From the NCBI RefSeq assembly GCF_046237625.1, contig NZ_CP143545.1, positions 1,240,001 through 1,304,000 of the forward strand: a stretch of 64,000 nucleotides of DNA, read 5' to 3'. Positions 51,755-59,296 of the stretch are shown one piece after another (positions within the stretch are counted from its first letter, which is position 1; each line of letters begins with the position of its first letter). Made by a program: the position numbers and the translations under genes. Source of the DNA: Paraperibacillus esterisolvens. Lineage in GTDB: Bacteria; Bacillota; Bacilli; Bacillales; DSM-1321. Below the pieces are notes generated by a model. That model did no database searches. It was not told the origin of the DNA and saw nothing but the letters and a program-made list of their open reading frames with translations.

Positions 51755-52627
51755 ATGGCAAAAAAATTACTGCTTTGCATCCTGCTGCTCTTTACAGCGT
51801 CAGGATGCGGACAAAAACAGAAAGCGGAGCCTGCTGCTGGAGAAAATGTTAAGAAAGCATCTGGCGAAAAGGGCGGAGAAGCGCCTTCCGGTAAAGAGGA
51901 AAAACCGCCTGCACAAGAATCAGAAGGTATGTCTGAAAGACAGGACGAAGAAGATTCAGATGGTAAGCCGAAAGAAACTGCAGTCCAGGCCGCCTCCAAG
52001 TATCGGGTAAATCCTAATGACTGGTCTATCATTCCACTTAAGGATGCAGCTAAAAAGGTGGCACTGCTTACAATTGATGATGCCCCTGATAAGTACGCTG
52101 TTGAAATGGCAGCCATTTTAAAGGAAAAAGGTGTACATGCCATTTTCTTTGTCAACGGCCATTTTATAAAAACTGGGGAAGGGAAGGCGAAATTAAAAAA
52201 AATCCACGATTTGGGATTTACGATTGGAAATCATACATACGATCATGTGAACTTAAAGGAAATCTCTGAAGAGGAACAAAGCCGCCAGATTATCTCCTTG
52301 AATGATGAAATTGAAAAAATCATTGGAGAACGTCCGAAATTCTTCAGGGCACCATTTGGTGCCAACACATCCCACTCCAGGCAGGTGGCTTCAAATGAAA
52401 AAATGATCGTTATGAACTGGACATATGGATATGACTGGGAAGCCAGCTATCAAAACAGCCCAGCCCTGACTAACATTATGGTAAACTCTCCATTATTGAG
52501 GGATGGAGCGAATCTGCTCATGCATGACCGTCAATGGACCAAAGAAGCGCTGCCGGGGATTATTGACGGCCTGCGCAAAAGAGGCTTTGGAATTGTGGAT
52601 CCCCGGGAGATCGAGGTGATGGAGTGA
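51755..52627 (+). CDS. Polysaccharide deacetylase-family lipoprotein
   Basis: The 290-residue protein has a signal peptide with lipobox TASGC, a Lys/Glu/Ser-rich linker to about residue 80 and a NodB-type carbohydrate esterase domain: TIDDAPD (motif 1), NHTYDH (motif 2, metal His), RAPFG (motif 3), LMHD (motif 5). It should act outside the membrane on N-acetylated glycans such as peptidoglycan. Motif 1 has Ile and Ala in place of the usual TFDDG. AAAGGAG precedes the ATG. Confidence 0.88.
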   Translation: MAKKLLLCILLLFTASGCGQKQKAEPAAGENVKKASGEKGGEAPSGKEEKPPAQESEGMSERQDEEDSDGKPKETAVQAASKYRVNPNDWSIIPLKDAAKKVALLTIDDAPDKYAVEMAAILKEKGVHAIFFVNGHFIKTGEGKAKLKKIHDLGFTIGNHTYDHVNLKEISEEEQSRQIISLNDEIEKIIGERPKFFRAPFGANTSHSRQVASNEKMIVMNWTYGYDWEASYQNSPALTNIMVNSPLLRDGANLLMHDRQWTKEALPGIIDGLRKRGFGIVDPREIEVME

Positions 52628-52686
52628 GGAGCTGAAATGCTGCCACCTCGCCTTTTAAACTATAAGCGGATCTTATTAAACGTCTT

Positions 52687-52730
52687 AAAACCGAGGATAT
52701 TCCATACTTTTGGGATATCCTCGGTTTTTT
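52687..52730 (+). terminator. Terminator of the deacetylase gene
   Basis: AAAACCGAGGATATTCC pairs with GGGATATCCTCGGTTTT, then T residues. Very strong. Confidence 0.9.
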
Positions 52731-52741
52731 GCCAGAAACCA

Positions 52742-52775
52742 AGGGGAGCTGCTCCACACCCTGGGGGCTGTCCTC
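52742..52775 (+). repeat. Possible remnant of the post-terminator repeat
   Basis: AAGGGGAGCTGCTCC followed shortly by GGGGGCTG resembles the head and tail of the four larger copies with the middle missing. It lies about 12 bases after a terminator in the same orientation. The match is short and uncertain. Confidence 0.3.
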
Positions 52776-52891
52776 TTTAGACAGTAAATAAAACAAATCC
52801 ATCGGATGCCGCCCCCATAGTGCTGAGAATCTGGAATGTTCCTACCAAAAGCATGCTGATGCTCTGCAGCCAGACCGCCGGACTGGAAGTC

Positions 52892-53326
52892 TCATCTGCG
52901 TTTGTAAAAAAACATAACCCGGCCGTTGAATAAGTGCAGTTCCCCTTCCAGCTGTTTAGCCAGGAATTTGGAGAATTCGTTCGCTTTACCCTTATCGCCA
53001 AATGTGGAGGCAGGCGGCAGGGTGATGTGGATGGCGGATTGCAATTTGCCGCTCTGTTGATCTCCAGTAATTTTTTCAGCAGCAACGCCCATGATGATGG
53101 CATTGTACCGGTCATGAGAGGATGTGAGAGTGAACCAGCTGCGGGAGTCTGAGGGAGTATCATCTATTTCGTAAGGAAAGGCCATGCTGCTATAATTACA
53201 TCCCACCTGCCGGCCGGTTTTGGCGGTTATCTCCTGGTAATAGCGAAGCCAATTCTTTAACTCGTCAAGAGTAATGGTCTGTTGTTTAGATTGTTCAACC
53301 AGCTTTATGTAGGCGGTTTCAGTCAT
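52892..53326 (-). CDS. DUF1885-like protein
   Basis: The 144-residue protein begins MTETAYIKLVEQSKQQTITL and has LKNWLRYYQEITAKTGRQVG, AFPYEI, and a C-terminal part with ITLPPASTFGDKGKANEFSK and LHLFNGRVMFFYKR. The pattern fits the DUF1885 family, for which a Geobacillus structure exists but no function. GGAG lies 9 bases before the ATG at 53326. The 115 bases beyond its stop (52777-52891) show nothing clear. Confidence 0.7.
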   Translation of the reverse strand: MTETAYIKLVEQSKQQTITLDELKNWLRYYQEITAKTGRQVGCNYSSMAFPYEIDDTPSDSRSWFTLTSSHDRYNAIIMGVAAEKITGDQQSGKLQSAIHITLPPASTFGDKGKANEFSKFLAKQLEGELHLFNGRVMFFYKRR

Positions 53327-53488
53327 AATTTTCAACTCCATTTTATTATAAGAATTTTTAGTTAATTTTACCCGAGTGAGTAACTCTGTACAATAGCCAT
53401 CCTTCCATTATATGTGATAAGTAAAAAAACAGTCCTATTGTTGAACATATTAGCGATAATATTTATTAATGTTACATACAATTAGCGC

Positions 53489-53517
53489 TTGATTTATTAA
53501 AAGTGATATATTATTAT
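53489..53517 (+). promoter_or_regulatory. Promoter of the SR1 RNA
   Basis: TTGATT and TATTAT are separated by 17 bases; the start point would be near 53524, about 60 bases before the SR1P start codon. Confidence 0.6.
53502..53512 (+). promoter_or_regulatory. CcpN-like operator
   Basis: AGTGATATATT agrees with the remembered CcpN consensus TRTGHYATAYW at 10 of 11 positions and ends on the -10 box of the SR1 promoter. In B. subtilis CcpN represses sr1, gapB and pckA under glycolytic conditions. Confidence 0.55.
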
Positions 53518-53530
53518 AAAGTCAGAGGAT

Positions 53531-53544
53531 ATAAAGCGCTTTCA
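53531..53544. promoter_or_regulatory. cre-like CcpA site
   Basis: ATAAAGCGCTTTCA differs from the palindrome TGAAAGCGCTTTCA only at the first two bases. It lies about 7-20 bases after the predicted SR1 start, a position where CcpA blocks elongation. Confidence 0.55.
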
Positions 53545-53584
53545 CGGGTAATGACAAAACATGAATAAGAAGGGGTTTGAGGCT

Positions 53585-53719
53585 ATGGGTACGATTGTTT
53601 GTCAAACTTGCAACAGCACGATTGATCATTATGATGATGATAAGGTAAATGTTTTGTATTCAGCGAAATGCCACTGCTGCCAGGACAGTAAGATGGAGAG
53701 AGACGAGATTAGGGGTTAA
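53585..53719 (+). CDS. sr1P: SR1P peptide, encoded by the dual-function RNA SR1
   Basis: The 44-residue peptide MGTIVCQTCNSTIDHYDDDK... with two cysteine pairs (CQTC, CHCC) matches SR1P, the GapA-binding peptide encoded by the regulatory RNA SR1. SR1 lies between pdhD and speA in B. subtilis, exactly the context here. SR1P binds GapA and promotes its interaction with RNase J1; the RNA also base-pairs with ahrC mRNA. AAGGGG lies 9 bases before the ATG. The cysteines suggest a zinc site. The extra charged tail (KMERDEIRG) makes it slightly longer than the B. subtilis 39-residue form. Confidence 0.85.
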   Translation: MGTIVCQTCNSTIDHYDDDKVNVLYSAKCHCCQDSKMERDEIRG

Positions 53720-53725
53720 TATAGA

Positions 53726-53760
53726 AAAAGCCTTGCCGGCATTCCGCAAGGCTTTTATTA
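53726..53760 (+). terminator. Terminator of SR1
   Basis: AAAAGCCTTGC pairs with GCAAGGCTTTT, followed by ATTATTTTG. Confidence 0.85.
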
Positions 53761-53814
53761 TTTTGATTTTTTTTAGAAAGGCTGTTTTCGCATATATTGG
53801 ATCTATTGAACAAG

Positions 53815-53943
53815 AAAGTTGATTTCCGCTGCAGGCACTCGCGGATCTTAGGGGCGGGCGCTGAGCCTCCTCGGCTTTGCCTGCGGGGTCTCACCTGTCC
53901 CGCTGCTCCCGCAGGAGTCTCGCGCCTGAAGCGTAAGTCAACT
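53815..53943. repeat. GC-rich Bacillaceae intergenic repeat, intact copy
   Basis: GTTGATTTCCGCTGCAGGCA starts the element, then GGGCGGGCGCTGAGCCTCCT, GCCTGCGGGGTCTCACCTGT, and it ends GCGTAAGTCAAC, so the ends GTTGA...TCAAC are inverted. Sequences of this kind are scattered in many Bacillus genomes as I recall. It is much richer in GC than its surroundings and lies between the SR1 terminator and the end of speA. Degraded copies occur at 42.9-43.1 kb. Confidence 0.75.
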
Positions 53944-53992
53944 TGGCTTTATGATTAAATATCTCGATACTCTTTAGAGCTAACATTTTATC

Positions 53993-55465
53993 TCAGCGAA
54001 TGGCCTTATGTTCCTTGATGACTCTAAGGTGTCTCAGGTCATAATCTTCAGGACCCTGAACGGGAAGGCCTGCTTCCAGGTTCTTCGTGATGTAATACAG
54101 ATTCTCTTCGGTTATGATTTCACCAGGGATGAAGATGGGGATTCCTGGCGGATAGACCATGATGAACTCCGCAATGATTCTGCCTGCCGACTCTTCGAAG
54201 GGAACCACCTCGGTTTCTGCATAGAAGGCGTCCCTCGGTGTAAGAGCTAGGCCGGGGATAGCCGGCAGGATTACGGGAATTTCTTTGTGTTCTTCTGAAT
54301 AGTGTTCAAATTCCTCAGCGAGATCCTTCATGGCATCGATCAGCAGTTCTGCTTCTGTTTCTGTATCACCGGGTGTAACAATACAGAGGAGGTTATACAT
54401 ATCTGAAAGTTCCACTTCAATGTTGTGCTTTTCCCTCAGCCACTTTTCCACATCATACCCATTAAGTCCAAGCTTCTTGATAGAAATAATTAATTTGGTT
54501 GGGTCATAATCATAGGTAGCTTTGCTTCCTAATATTTCTTCCCCGACACAATACAGCTTGGGGATTTTGTTTATTTCCTGCCGGATATGATTGGCCAGGG
54601 TGATTGTCTTCTCAATAAGTTTCCTTCCCTCTGTAGCAAGCCTTTTCCTGGCCGCATCAAGTGATGCAAGCAAAATGTAGGAAGTGGATGTGGTGGTAAG
54701 CATGCTCAGGATAGATTTTACCCGGCTTACCGAGACAAGGCCCTCCCTGACATTCAGAATGGAACTCTGTGTCAATGACCCTCCGAGCTTATGGACACTC
54801 GTTGCGGCAAGATCTGCACCAGCCTGCATGGCGGACATCGGCAGTCTTTCATGGAAGTGGATATGAACACCATGTGCTTCATCAACCAGTACAGGAACAG
54901 AATAAGAATGAGCAATTTCAACTATTTTTTTCAGGTCGGCAGATATGCCGAAATAGGTCGGATTAATGACAAGTACAGCTTTTGCATCAGGATGCTGCTG
55001 CAGGGCCTTCTCCACCGAATCTGTCGTAATCCCATGGGATATCCCCAGGTTCACATCCACTTCAGGATGGATGAAGACCGGGACGGCCCCGGCAAAAACG
55101 ATGGCTGACATAACGGACTTGTGTACATTTCTTGGTACAATGATTTTATCTCCAGGTCCGCAGACACTCATGACCATAGTCATGATCGCCCCAGAGGTTC
55201 CCTGTACAGAGAAAAAAGTATGATCTGCACCAAAGGCTTCTGCGGCCAGAACATGGGCCTTGTGTATCATGCCTTTTGGGGAATGCAGATCATCAAGCGG
55301 AGCAATATTTATTAAGTCAATGGAGAGTGCATTTTCTCCAATGAATTCTTTGAATTCAGGATCCATGCCCTGTCCCTTTTTGTGGCCGGGAATGTGAAAT
55401 TGAACGGGGTTTTTCTTAGCATGTTCAAGGAGTCCGGTAAAAAGGGGTGTTTCATATTGATTCAT
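53993..55465 (-). CDS. speA: Arginine decarboxylase SpeA (Orn/Lys/Arg decarboxylase family)
   Basis: The 490-residue fold-type I PLP enzyme has FHIPGHKKGQG, the FFSVQGTSGAIM loop, DEAHGVHIHF and the PLP-binding Lys in ATSVHKLGGSLTQ. B. subtilis SpeA makes agmatine from arginine, the first step of polyamine synthesis; lysine or ornithine specificity cannot be excluded by sequence alone. Its place after SR1 matches B. subtilis. AAAGAGGTG precedes the ATG. No terminator hairpin is obvious after the stop. Confidence 0.9.
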   Translation of the reverse strand: MNQYETPLFTGLLEHAKKNPVQFHIPGHKKGQGMDPEFKEFIGENALSIDLINIAPLDDLHSPKGMIHKAHVLAAEAFGADHTFFSVQGTSGAIMTMVMSVCGPGDKIIVPRNVHKSVMSAIVFAGAVPVFIHPEVDVNLGISHGITTDSVEKALQQHPDAKAVLVINPTYFGISADLKKIVEIAHSYSVPVLVDEAHGVHIHFHERLPMSAMQAGADLAATSVHKLGGSLTQSSILNVREGLVSVSRVKSILSMLTTTSTSYILLASLDAARKRLATEGRKLIEKTITLANHIRQEINKIPKLYCVGEEILGSKATYDYDPTKLIISIKKLGLNGYDVEKWLREKHNIEVELSDMYNLLCIVTPGDTETEAELLIDAMKDLAEEFEHYSEEHKEIPVILPAIPGLALTPRDAFYAETEVVPFEESAGRIIAEFIMVYPPGIPIFIPGEIITEENLYYITKNLEAGLPVQGPEDYDLRHLRVIKEHKAIR

Positions 55466-55623
55466 CTATGACACCTCTTTGTATGTAAAATATTTTACTA
55501 ACTATAGCAGCCCTTGTTAGTATTAACAAAACAAATGAATTATAGCATTTGTAAGCTGGTTTGCATAGCTGTATCTATGATAGCAGAAAAAATGGGCAAG
55601 GACATGTGGAAGGGGTTTTTTTT

Positions 55624-56577
55624 GTGTGGAAAACAAGGGTCACTAAGCTGCTCAATATCGAATATCCAATCATACAGGGCGGTCTTGCCTATCTGGCCTA
55701 TGCTGAACTGGCTGCGGCGGTTTCAAATGCCGGTGGACTGGGGCAGATTACAGCGATGTCGCTTGAAAACCCGGATGCACTGACAATGGAGATCCGGAAA
55801 GTGAAGGAAAGGACAAATAGGCCGTTTGGCGTCAATTTTGCCATAGGCCAGCACGGAAGGCCATTCGAACACTTCGTTGAGGCAGCCATGAAGGAGGGAG
55901 TTGAGGTTATGAGTGTTACAGGGGGAAACCCTGCTCCTTTTTTCAAGCTGCTTGAAGGAACAAAAGTGAAAAAACTGGTGCTGGTTGCAGCCAGGAGGCA
56001 GGCCCAAAAAGCCGAAGAACTAGGGGCAGATGCTGTTATGGCAGTTGGTCATGAAGGCGGCGGGCACCTGGGGAAGAGCGATACCGGTACACTGGTGCTG
56101 ATTCCCCGGGTAGTTGATTCCGTTTCCATCCCTGTGATAGCATCCGGCGGCATTGGGGACGGGAGGGGCCTGATGGCTGCGCTCTCCCTTGGGGCTGAGG
56201 GAATAGAAATGGGGACAAGGTTCATTGCCACCAGGGAATGTATACATGCCCATCCTCTATACAAAGAAGCCCTGTTAAATGGTTCCGAGGATGAGACCGT
56301 AGTCATTAAGCGTACATTGGGAGCGCCTGCACGCGCCATTTCTAACGGATGGACCCAAAAGCTGATTGAAATGGAACAGAGAGGCACAACATATGAAGAA
56401 GTGAAGGATATGATCAGCGGGCATGCCAACAAACGGTTCATTCATGAAGGGCAGAATGATGGATTTGCGTGGGCCGGCCAGGTTATGGGCATGATCCGGG
56501 ATGTGCCCTCGGCAGCCGCATTGATTGAGGGAATCATGAAAGAAGCTGGCGATATCAGGAGAAAATGGGCAGAATAA
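55624..56577 (+). CDS. FMN-dependent enoyl-ACP reductase II (FabK)/nitronate monooxygenase-like enzyme
   Basis: The 317-residue TIM-barrel flavoprotein has PIIQGGLAYLAYAELAAAVS, the FMN-phosphate loop IASGGIGDGRG and the histidine motif GHEGGGHLG. FabK and class I nitronate monooxygenases share these features, and assignment between them is uncertain. The frame opens at 55561, but AAGGGG is 8 bases before the GTG at 55624, giving VWKTRVTKLLNIEYP as expected. yktA begins 30 bases downstream. Confidence 0.85.
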   Translation: MWKTRVTKLLNIEYPIIQGGLAYLAYAELAAAVSNAGGLGQITAMSLENPDALTMEIRKVKERTNRPFGVNFAIGQHGRPFEHFVEAAMKEGVEVMSVTGGNPAPFFKLLEGTKVKKLVLVAARRQAQKAEELGADAVMAVGHEGGGHLGKSDTGTLVLIPRVVDSVSIPVIASGGIGDGRGLMAALSLGAEGIEMGTRFIATRECIHAHPLYKEALLNGSEDETVVIKRTLGAPARAISNGWTQKLIEMEQRGTTYEEVKDMISGHANKRFIHEGQNDGFAWAGQVMGMIRDVPSAAALIEGIMKEAGDIRRKWAE

Positions 56578-56606
56578 GTTCTATAACTATAAAGCAGGTG
56601 AATGGA

Positions 56607-56876
56607 ATGGAATATCAGTATCCAATTGATTATAGCTGGACCACCGAGGAAACGGTCGATGTGATTAGGTTTTTTGAGTTTGTGGAACAGGCGTATGAAA
56701 AGGGAATTCAAAAGGAAAGACTCATGGATCAATACCGCAGGTTCAAGCAGATTGTACCTGGGAAAGCTGATGAAAAAAAGCTTACAGGGGAATTTGAAGA
56801 GATGAGCGGCTACTCTTCATACCGCACTATACAAAAAGCGAAGGAAGCGGAACCTGGTGCAGCCATAAAAATGTAA
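56607..56876 (+). CDS. yktA: UPF0223 protein YktA
   Basis: The 89-residue protein MEYQYPIDYSWTTEETVDVI... matches the UPF0223 (YktA) family, a small helical protein of unknown function. AGGTGA lies 6 bases before the ATG at 56607; an ATG at 56602 is out of frame. Order yktA-yktB-ykzI-suhB is as in B. subtilis. A shared terminator with yktB follows. Confidence 0.9.
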   Translation: MEYQYPIDYSWTTEETVDVIRFFEFVEQAYEKGIQKERLMDQYRRFKQIVPGKADEKKLTGEFEEMSGYSSYRTIQKAKEAEPGAAIKM

Positions 56877-56885
56877 TCATTCTAT

Positions 56886-56926
56886 AAAAAAGGCTGGACG
56901 CTCACCGAAGAGGGACCAGCCTTTTT
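56886..56926. terminator. Bidirectional terminator between yktA and yktB
   Basis: AAAAAGGCTGG pairs with CCAGCCTTTTT around an 18-base loop, with A- and T-tracts on both sides. Confidence 0.8.
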
Positions 56927-56933
56927 CGCGTGT

Positions 56934-57554
56934 TTAAGATAATTTATAAAGGGGTATTAATGTCTCAAACACTTCCTGGATGACTGTTGTAAGTTTATCG
57001 GCTGACATAGTGACGGCTTCTTCTCTCGGTATGTGCAGCCCGCAAAGGATTTCAGCACTCTTCACATTTTGAACACGCTCGAATAAGGCAAGAAGGCCAT
57101 CCTTTGTAAGTTTGGAGCCTGGTGCCGCATCCGGGATGGTGTGGTCCCCTGACCAGACAAAATGTCCCGGGATGGAACTGACAATTTGATCTATATTCTG
57201 TTTAAAGGCCGCGCCAGCCGCACCTTTATGGGGAGCTTCATAAATGAGGGCGAACCAGATAAATACATGCGTTTCCCAAAGGCCGATCTGAAAATGCGGC
57301 ATCATTTTATAACCTCTTTTATTTGAGGAGAAAGCCACCCAGGTATCATTTGGCGGATTGATTGTCCTCCGGGCATGCTTAGCCACATGATAGTGCATTT
57401 CTTCACCTGTCATTACAGCAAGCTCACCTGCAAAATGCTGTCCAAGCGCTTCAAGCTTTGGACGCAGTCTTTCCTGAAGAGCCGACATCCGGTCCTCAAG
57501 GCCAGCTATCTTGAATACGTTGAAATCTGAGGCTGTAAAACCTGTAATTTTCAC
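56934..57554 (-). CDS. yktB: UPF0637 protein YktB
   Basis: The 206-residue protein VKITGFTASDFNVFKIAGLE... with HVAKHARRTINPPNDTWVAF and HFQIGLWETHVFIWFALIYE matches YktB (UPF0637), which has a solved structure but no known function. AGGAGG is 7 bases before the GTG at 57554; the eight codons upstream run through the ribosome binding site and are rejected. It is divergent from the ykzI-like gene. Confidence 0.9.
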   Translation of the reverse strand: MKITGFTASDFNVFKIAGLEDRMSALQERLRPKLEALGQHFAGELAVMTGEEMHYHVAKHARRTINPPNDTWVAFSSNKRGYKMMPHFQIGLWETHVFIWFALIYEAPHKGAAGAAFKQNIDQIVSSIPGHFVWSGDHTIPDAAPGSKLTKDGLLALFERVQNVKSAEILCGLHIPREEAVTMSADKLTTVIQEVFETLIPLYKLS

Positions 57555-57753
57555 TGAATTTCCTCCTATAGATGACAATATCCATGTATTTTATCACATC
57601 GCCCTGCAAAAAGAAGACATGGAGTCTTACAGCTTGGAAAAATAGATTTTAGCACAATTTTGTTGCCGTTTTAAATGGGTAAACATAATATGATAAAAAA
57701 ATAACAGAAAATTTAGATAACTAAGCACAAAATTGAATGAAGGGGTGTCTACT

Positions 57754-57951
57754 ATGAAACAAGTTGTGAATCATGCACTTAAGGCTAAAGAAGTTGAAAA
57801 GCATAAAACAGCCGTACTTAGAATGGAAATGGACTATGAACTGGCTACTTTATATGAAGCAATGAACGAGCACAATGAAGAGAAGAAAACGAAATGCATG
57901 AAGAGACTTGAAAGAATCAGACAAGAGCTTGTCCGCTTAAAAGGTTTCTAG
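57754..57951 (+). CDS. ykzI: YkzI-like small coiled-coil protein
   Basis: The 65-residue protein MKQVVNHALKAKEVEKHKTA... is almost entirely charged helix (MNEHNEEKKTKCMKRLERIR). It occupies the position of ykzI between yktB and suhB; I assign the name mainly by position and size. AAGGGGTG lies 8 bases before the ATG at 57754. Function unknown. Confidence 0.7.
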   Translation: MKQVVNHALKAKEVEKHKTAVLRMEMDYELATLYEAMNEHNEEKKTKCMKRLERIRQELVRLKGF

Positions 57952-58021
57952 CATTAATTCAGAATGGGAGTCTAACCTAATCGAATGGATATATTAAAAA
58001 GCCGGATGGAAGAAATTCCTT

Positions 58022-58066
58022 AGGCGGGCTCAGAGTGCTGTCAATACTGAGTCCGCCTTTTATATA
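58022..58066 (+). terminator. Terminator of the ykzI-like gene
   Basis: AGGCGGGCTCAG pairs with CTGAGTCCGCCT (one mismatch) across a 13-base loop, then TTTTATATA. Confidence 0.75.
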
Positions 58067-58164
58067 TCATTGGTAAAAACTTGAATGATTATGTGCAATG
58101 GCATAAGCTGAAAATATAGTGAAATGGAACACATTCTTCATACAATAGTTCGGAGGCGTAATAG

Positions 58165-58956
58165 ATGGATTGGAAGCAGATAGATACATATGCAAAAGTT
58201 TGGATTAAGGAAGCCGGCCAGAGGATAAGAGATTCTTTTGATTTGGAACTGACCGTCGAGACCAAGTCAAATGCCAATGACCTGGTAACCAATATGGACA
58301 AAGCCACAGAAGAATACTTCCATGAGAAAGTCAGCGGGAAATTTCCTGGGCACCGGATACTCGGTGAAGAGGGAATCGGTTCTGAGATCAATGACCTGAA
58401 GGGCATCGTCTGGATAATCGATCCGATTGACGGTACGATAAACTTTGTTCACCAGCAGCGCAACTTTGCCATATCAATCGGAATCTTCGAGGATGGTGTC
58501 GGGAAAATCGGGTTGATATATGATGTCGTACATGATGAGCTGTATCATGCCTTCAAAGGGGAAGGGGCCTACATGAATGAGGTAAGCCTCCCGTCTCTCA
58601 AGCCAGTTCCCGTCAAGGAAACCATACTTGCTGTCAATGCTTCATGGATCCACTCTAACAGGCTTGTCCCAAAAGATCGGCTGATCAGCCTGGTATCCGA
58701 TGTCAGGGGAACCAGATCCACAGGATCTGCTGCACTGGAGCTCGCCTATGTAGCGGCAGGGCGCTATGATGCCTATGTAACATTGAGGCTCTCCCCGTGG
58801 GATTATGCAGCAGGAATCATCTTAATTGAGGAAGTGGGCGGGGAGGTTACGAATGTATCTGGCGGCAAGATCGATTTTCTATCGAAAACATCGGTTTTTG
58901 CTTCCAAACCCGGCCTGCATGAAGAAATCATTGAGAATTACTTTATCGAGAAATAA
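58165..58956 (+). CDS. suhB: Inositol monophosphatase family protein SuhB (YktC)
   Basis: The 263-residue Mg2+-dependent phosphatase has the motifs LGEEG, WIIDPIDGTINFVHQ and SPWDYAAGIILIEEVGG. It hydrolyses myo-inositol-1-phosphate and may act on other sugar phosphates or nucleotide 3'-phosphates. It follows yktB/ykzI as in B. subtilis. GGAGG precedes the ATG. A terminator follows at once. Confidence 0.92.
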   Translation: MDWKQIDTYAKVWIKEAGQRIRDSFDLELTVETKSNANDLVTNMDKATEEYFHEKVSGKFPGHRILGEEGIGSEINDLKGIVWIIDPIDGTINFVHQQRNFAISIGIFEDGVGKIGLIYDVVHDELYHAFKGEGAYMNEVSLPSLKPVPVKETILAVNASWIHSNRLVPKDRLISLVSDVRGTRSTGSAALELAYVAAGRYDAYVTLRLSPWDYAAGIILIEEVGGEVTNVSGGKIDFLSKTSVFASKPGLHEEIIENYFIEK

Positions 58957-58982
58957 AAAAATTGCCGTCAGGCAATTTTTTT
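58956..58982. terminator. Bidirectional terminator between suhB and ylaF
   Basis: AAATTGCC-gtca-GGCAATTT with A7 and T7 flanks. Confidence 0.88.
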
Positions 58983-58987
58983 ATGGA

Positions 58988-59170
58988 TTATAATTCTCCT
59001 CTTTCGCGCAGCTTCTTTTTTTGGGAGAAACCGGTGCCCATGGATATGACCAGTACAGCCAGACATGCAATGAATACAACGGCGCTTCCCTCGGCGATGG
59101 CGATACCGATTCCAGCAATGCTCGCTGCCGCAAGGAAGGATAGAATTACAAATAATACCTTGTTTTTCAT
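58988..59170 (-). CDS. ylaF: YlaF family (DUF5325) small membrane protein
   Basis: The 60-residue protein has two hydrophobic helices (VLFVILSFLAAASIAGIGIA and VVFIACLAVLVISMGTGF) and a basic end (SQKKKLRERGEL). It fits YlaF by size, topology and position next to typA. GAGGTGATTTCT precedes the ATG at 59170, so the three upstream in-frame codons are excluded. Function unknown. Confidence 0.85.
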   Translation of the reverse strand: MKNKVLFVILSFLAAASIAGIGIAIAEGSAVVFIACLAVLVISMGTGFSQKKKLRERGEL

Positions 59171-59296
59171 AGAAATCACCTCTATACTCCTATTGTACTC
59201 AATTTCAAATTTTGTTTCTAGTATCTTTGTGGTATAATATGTTGGTTATATAAATGTAATGGATAAAATTTAAATAAATCTAGGAGTGGAATTTTT

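Larger units (their letters stand above)
53524..53760 (+). ncRNA. sr1: SR1 small regulatory RNA (predicted extent)
   Basis: The predicted transcript runs from the TATTAT promoter to the terminator at 53726-53760, about 235 bases. It contains the SR1P frame with a good ribosome binding site. B. subtilis SR1 is of similar length (about 205 nt). Extent is inferred; the antisense regions against ahrC were not evaluated because ahrC is not in the window. Confidence 0.65.
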
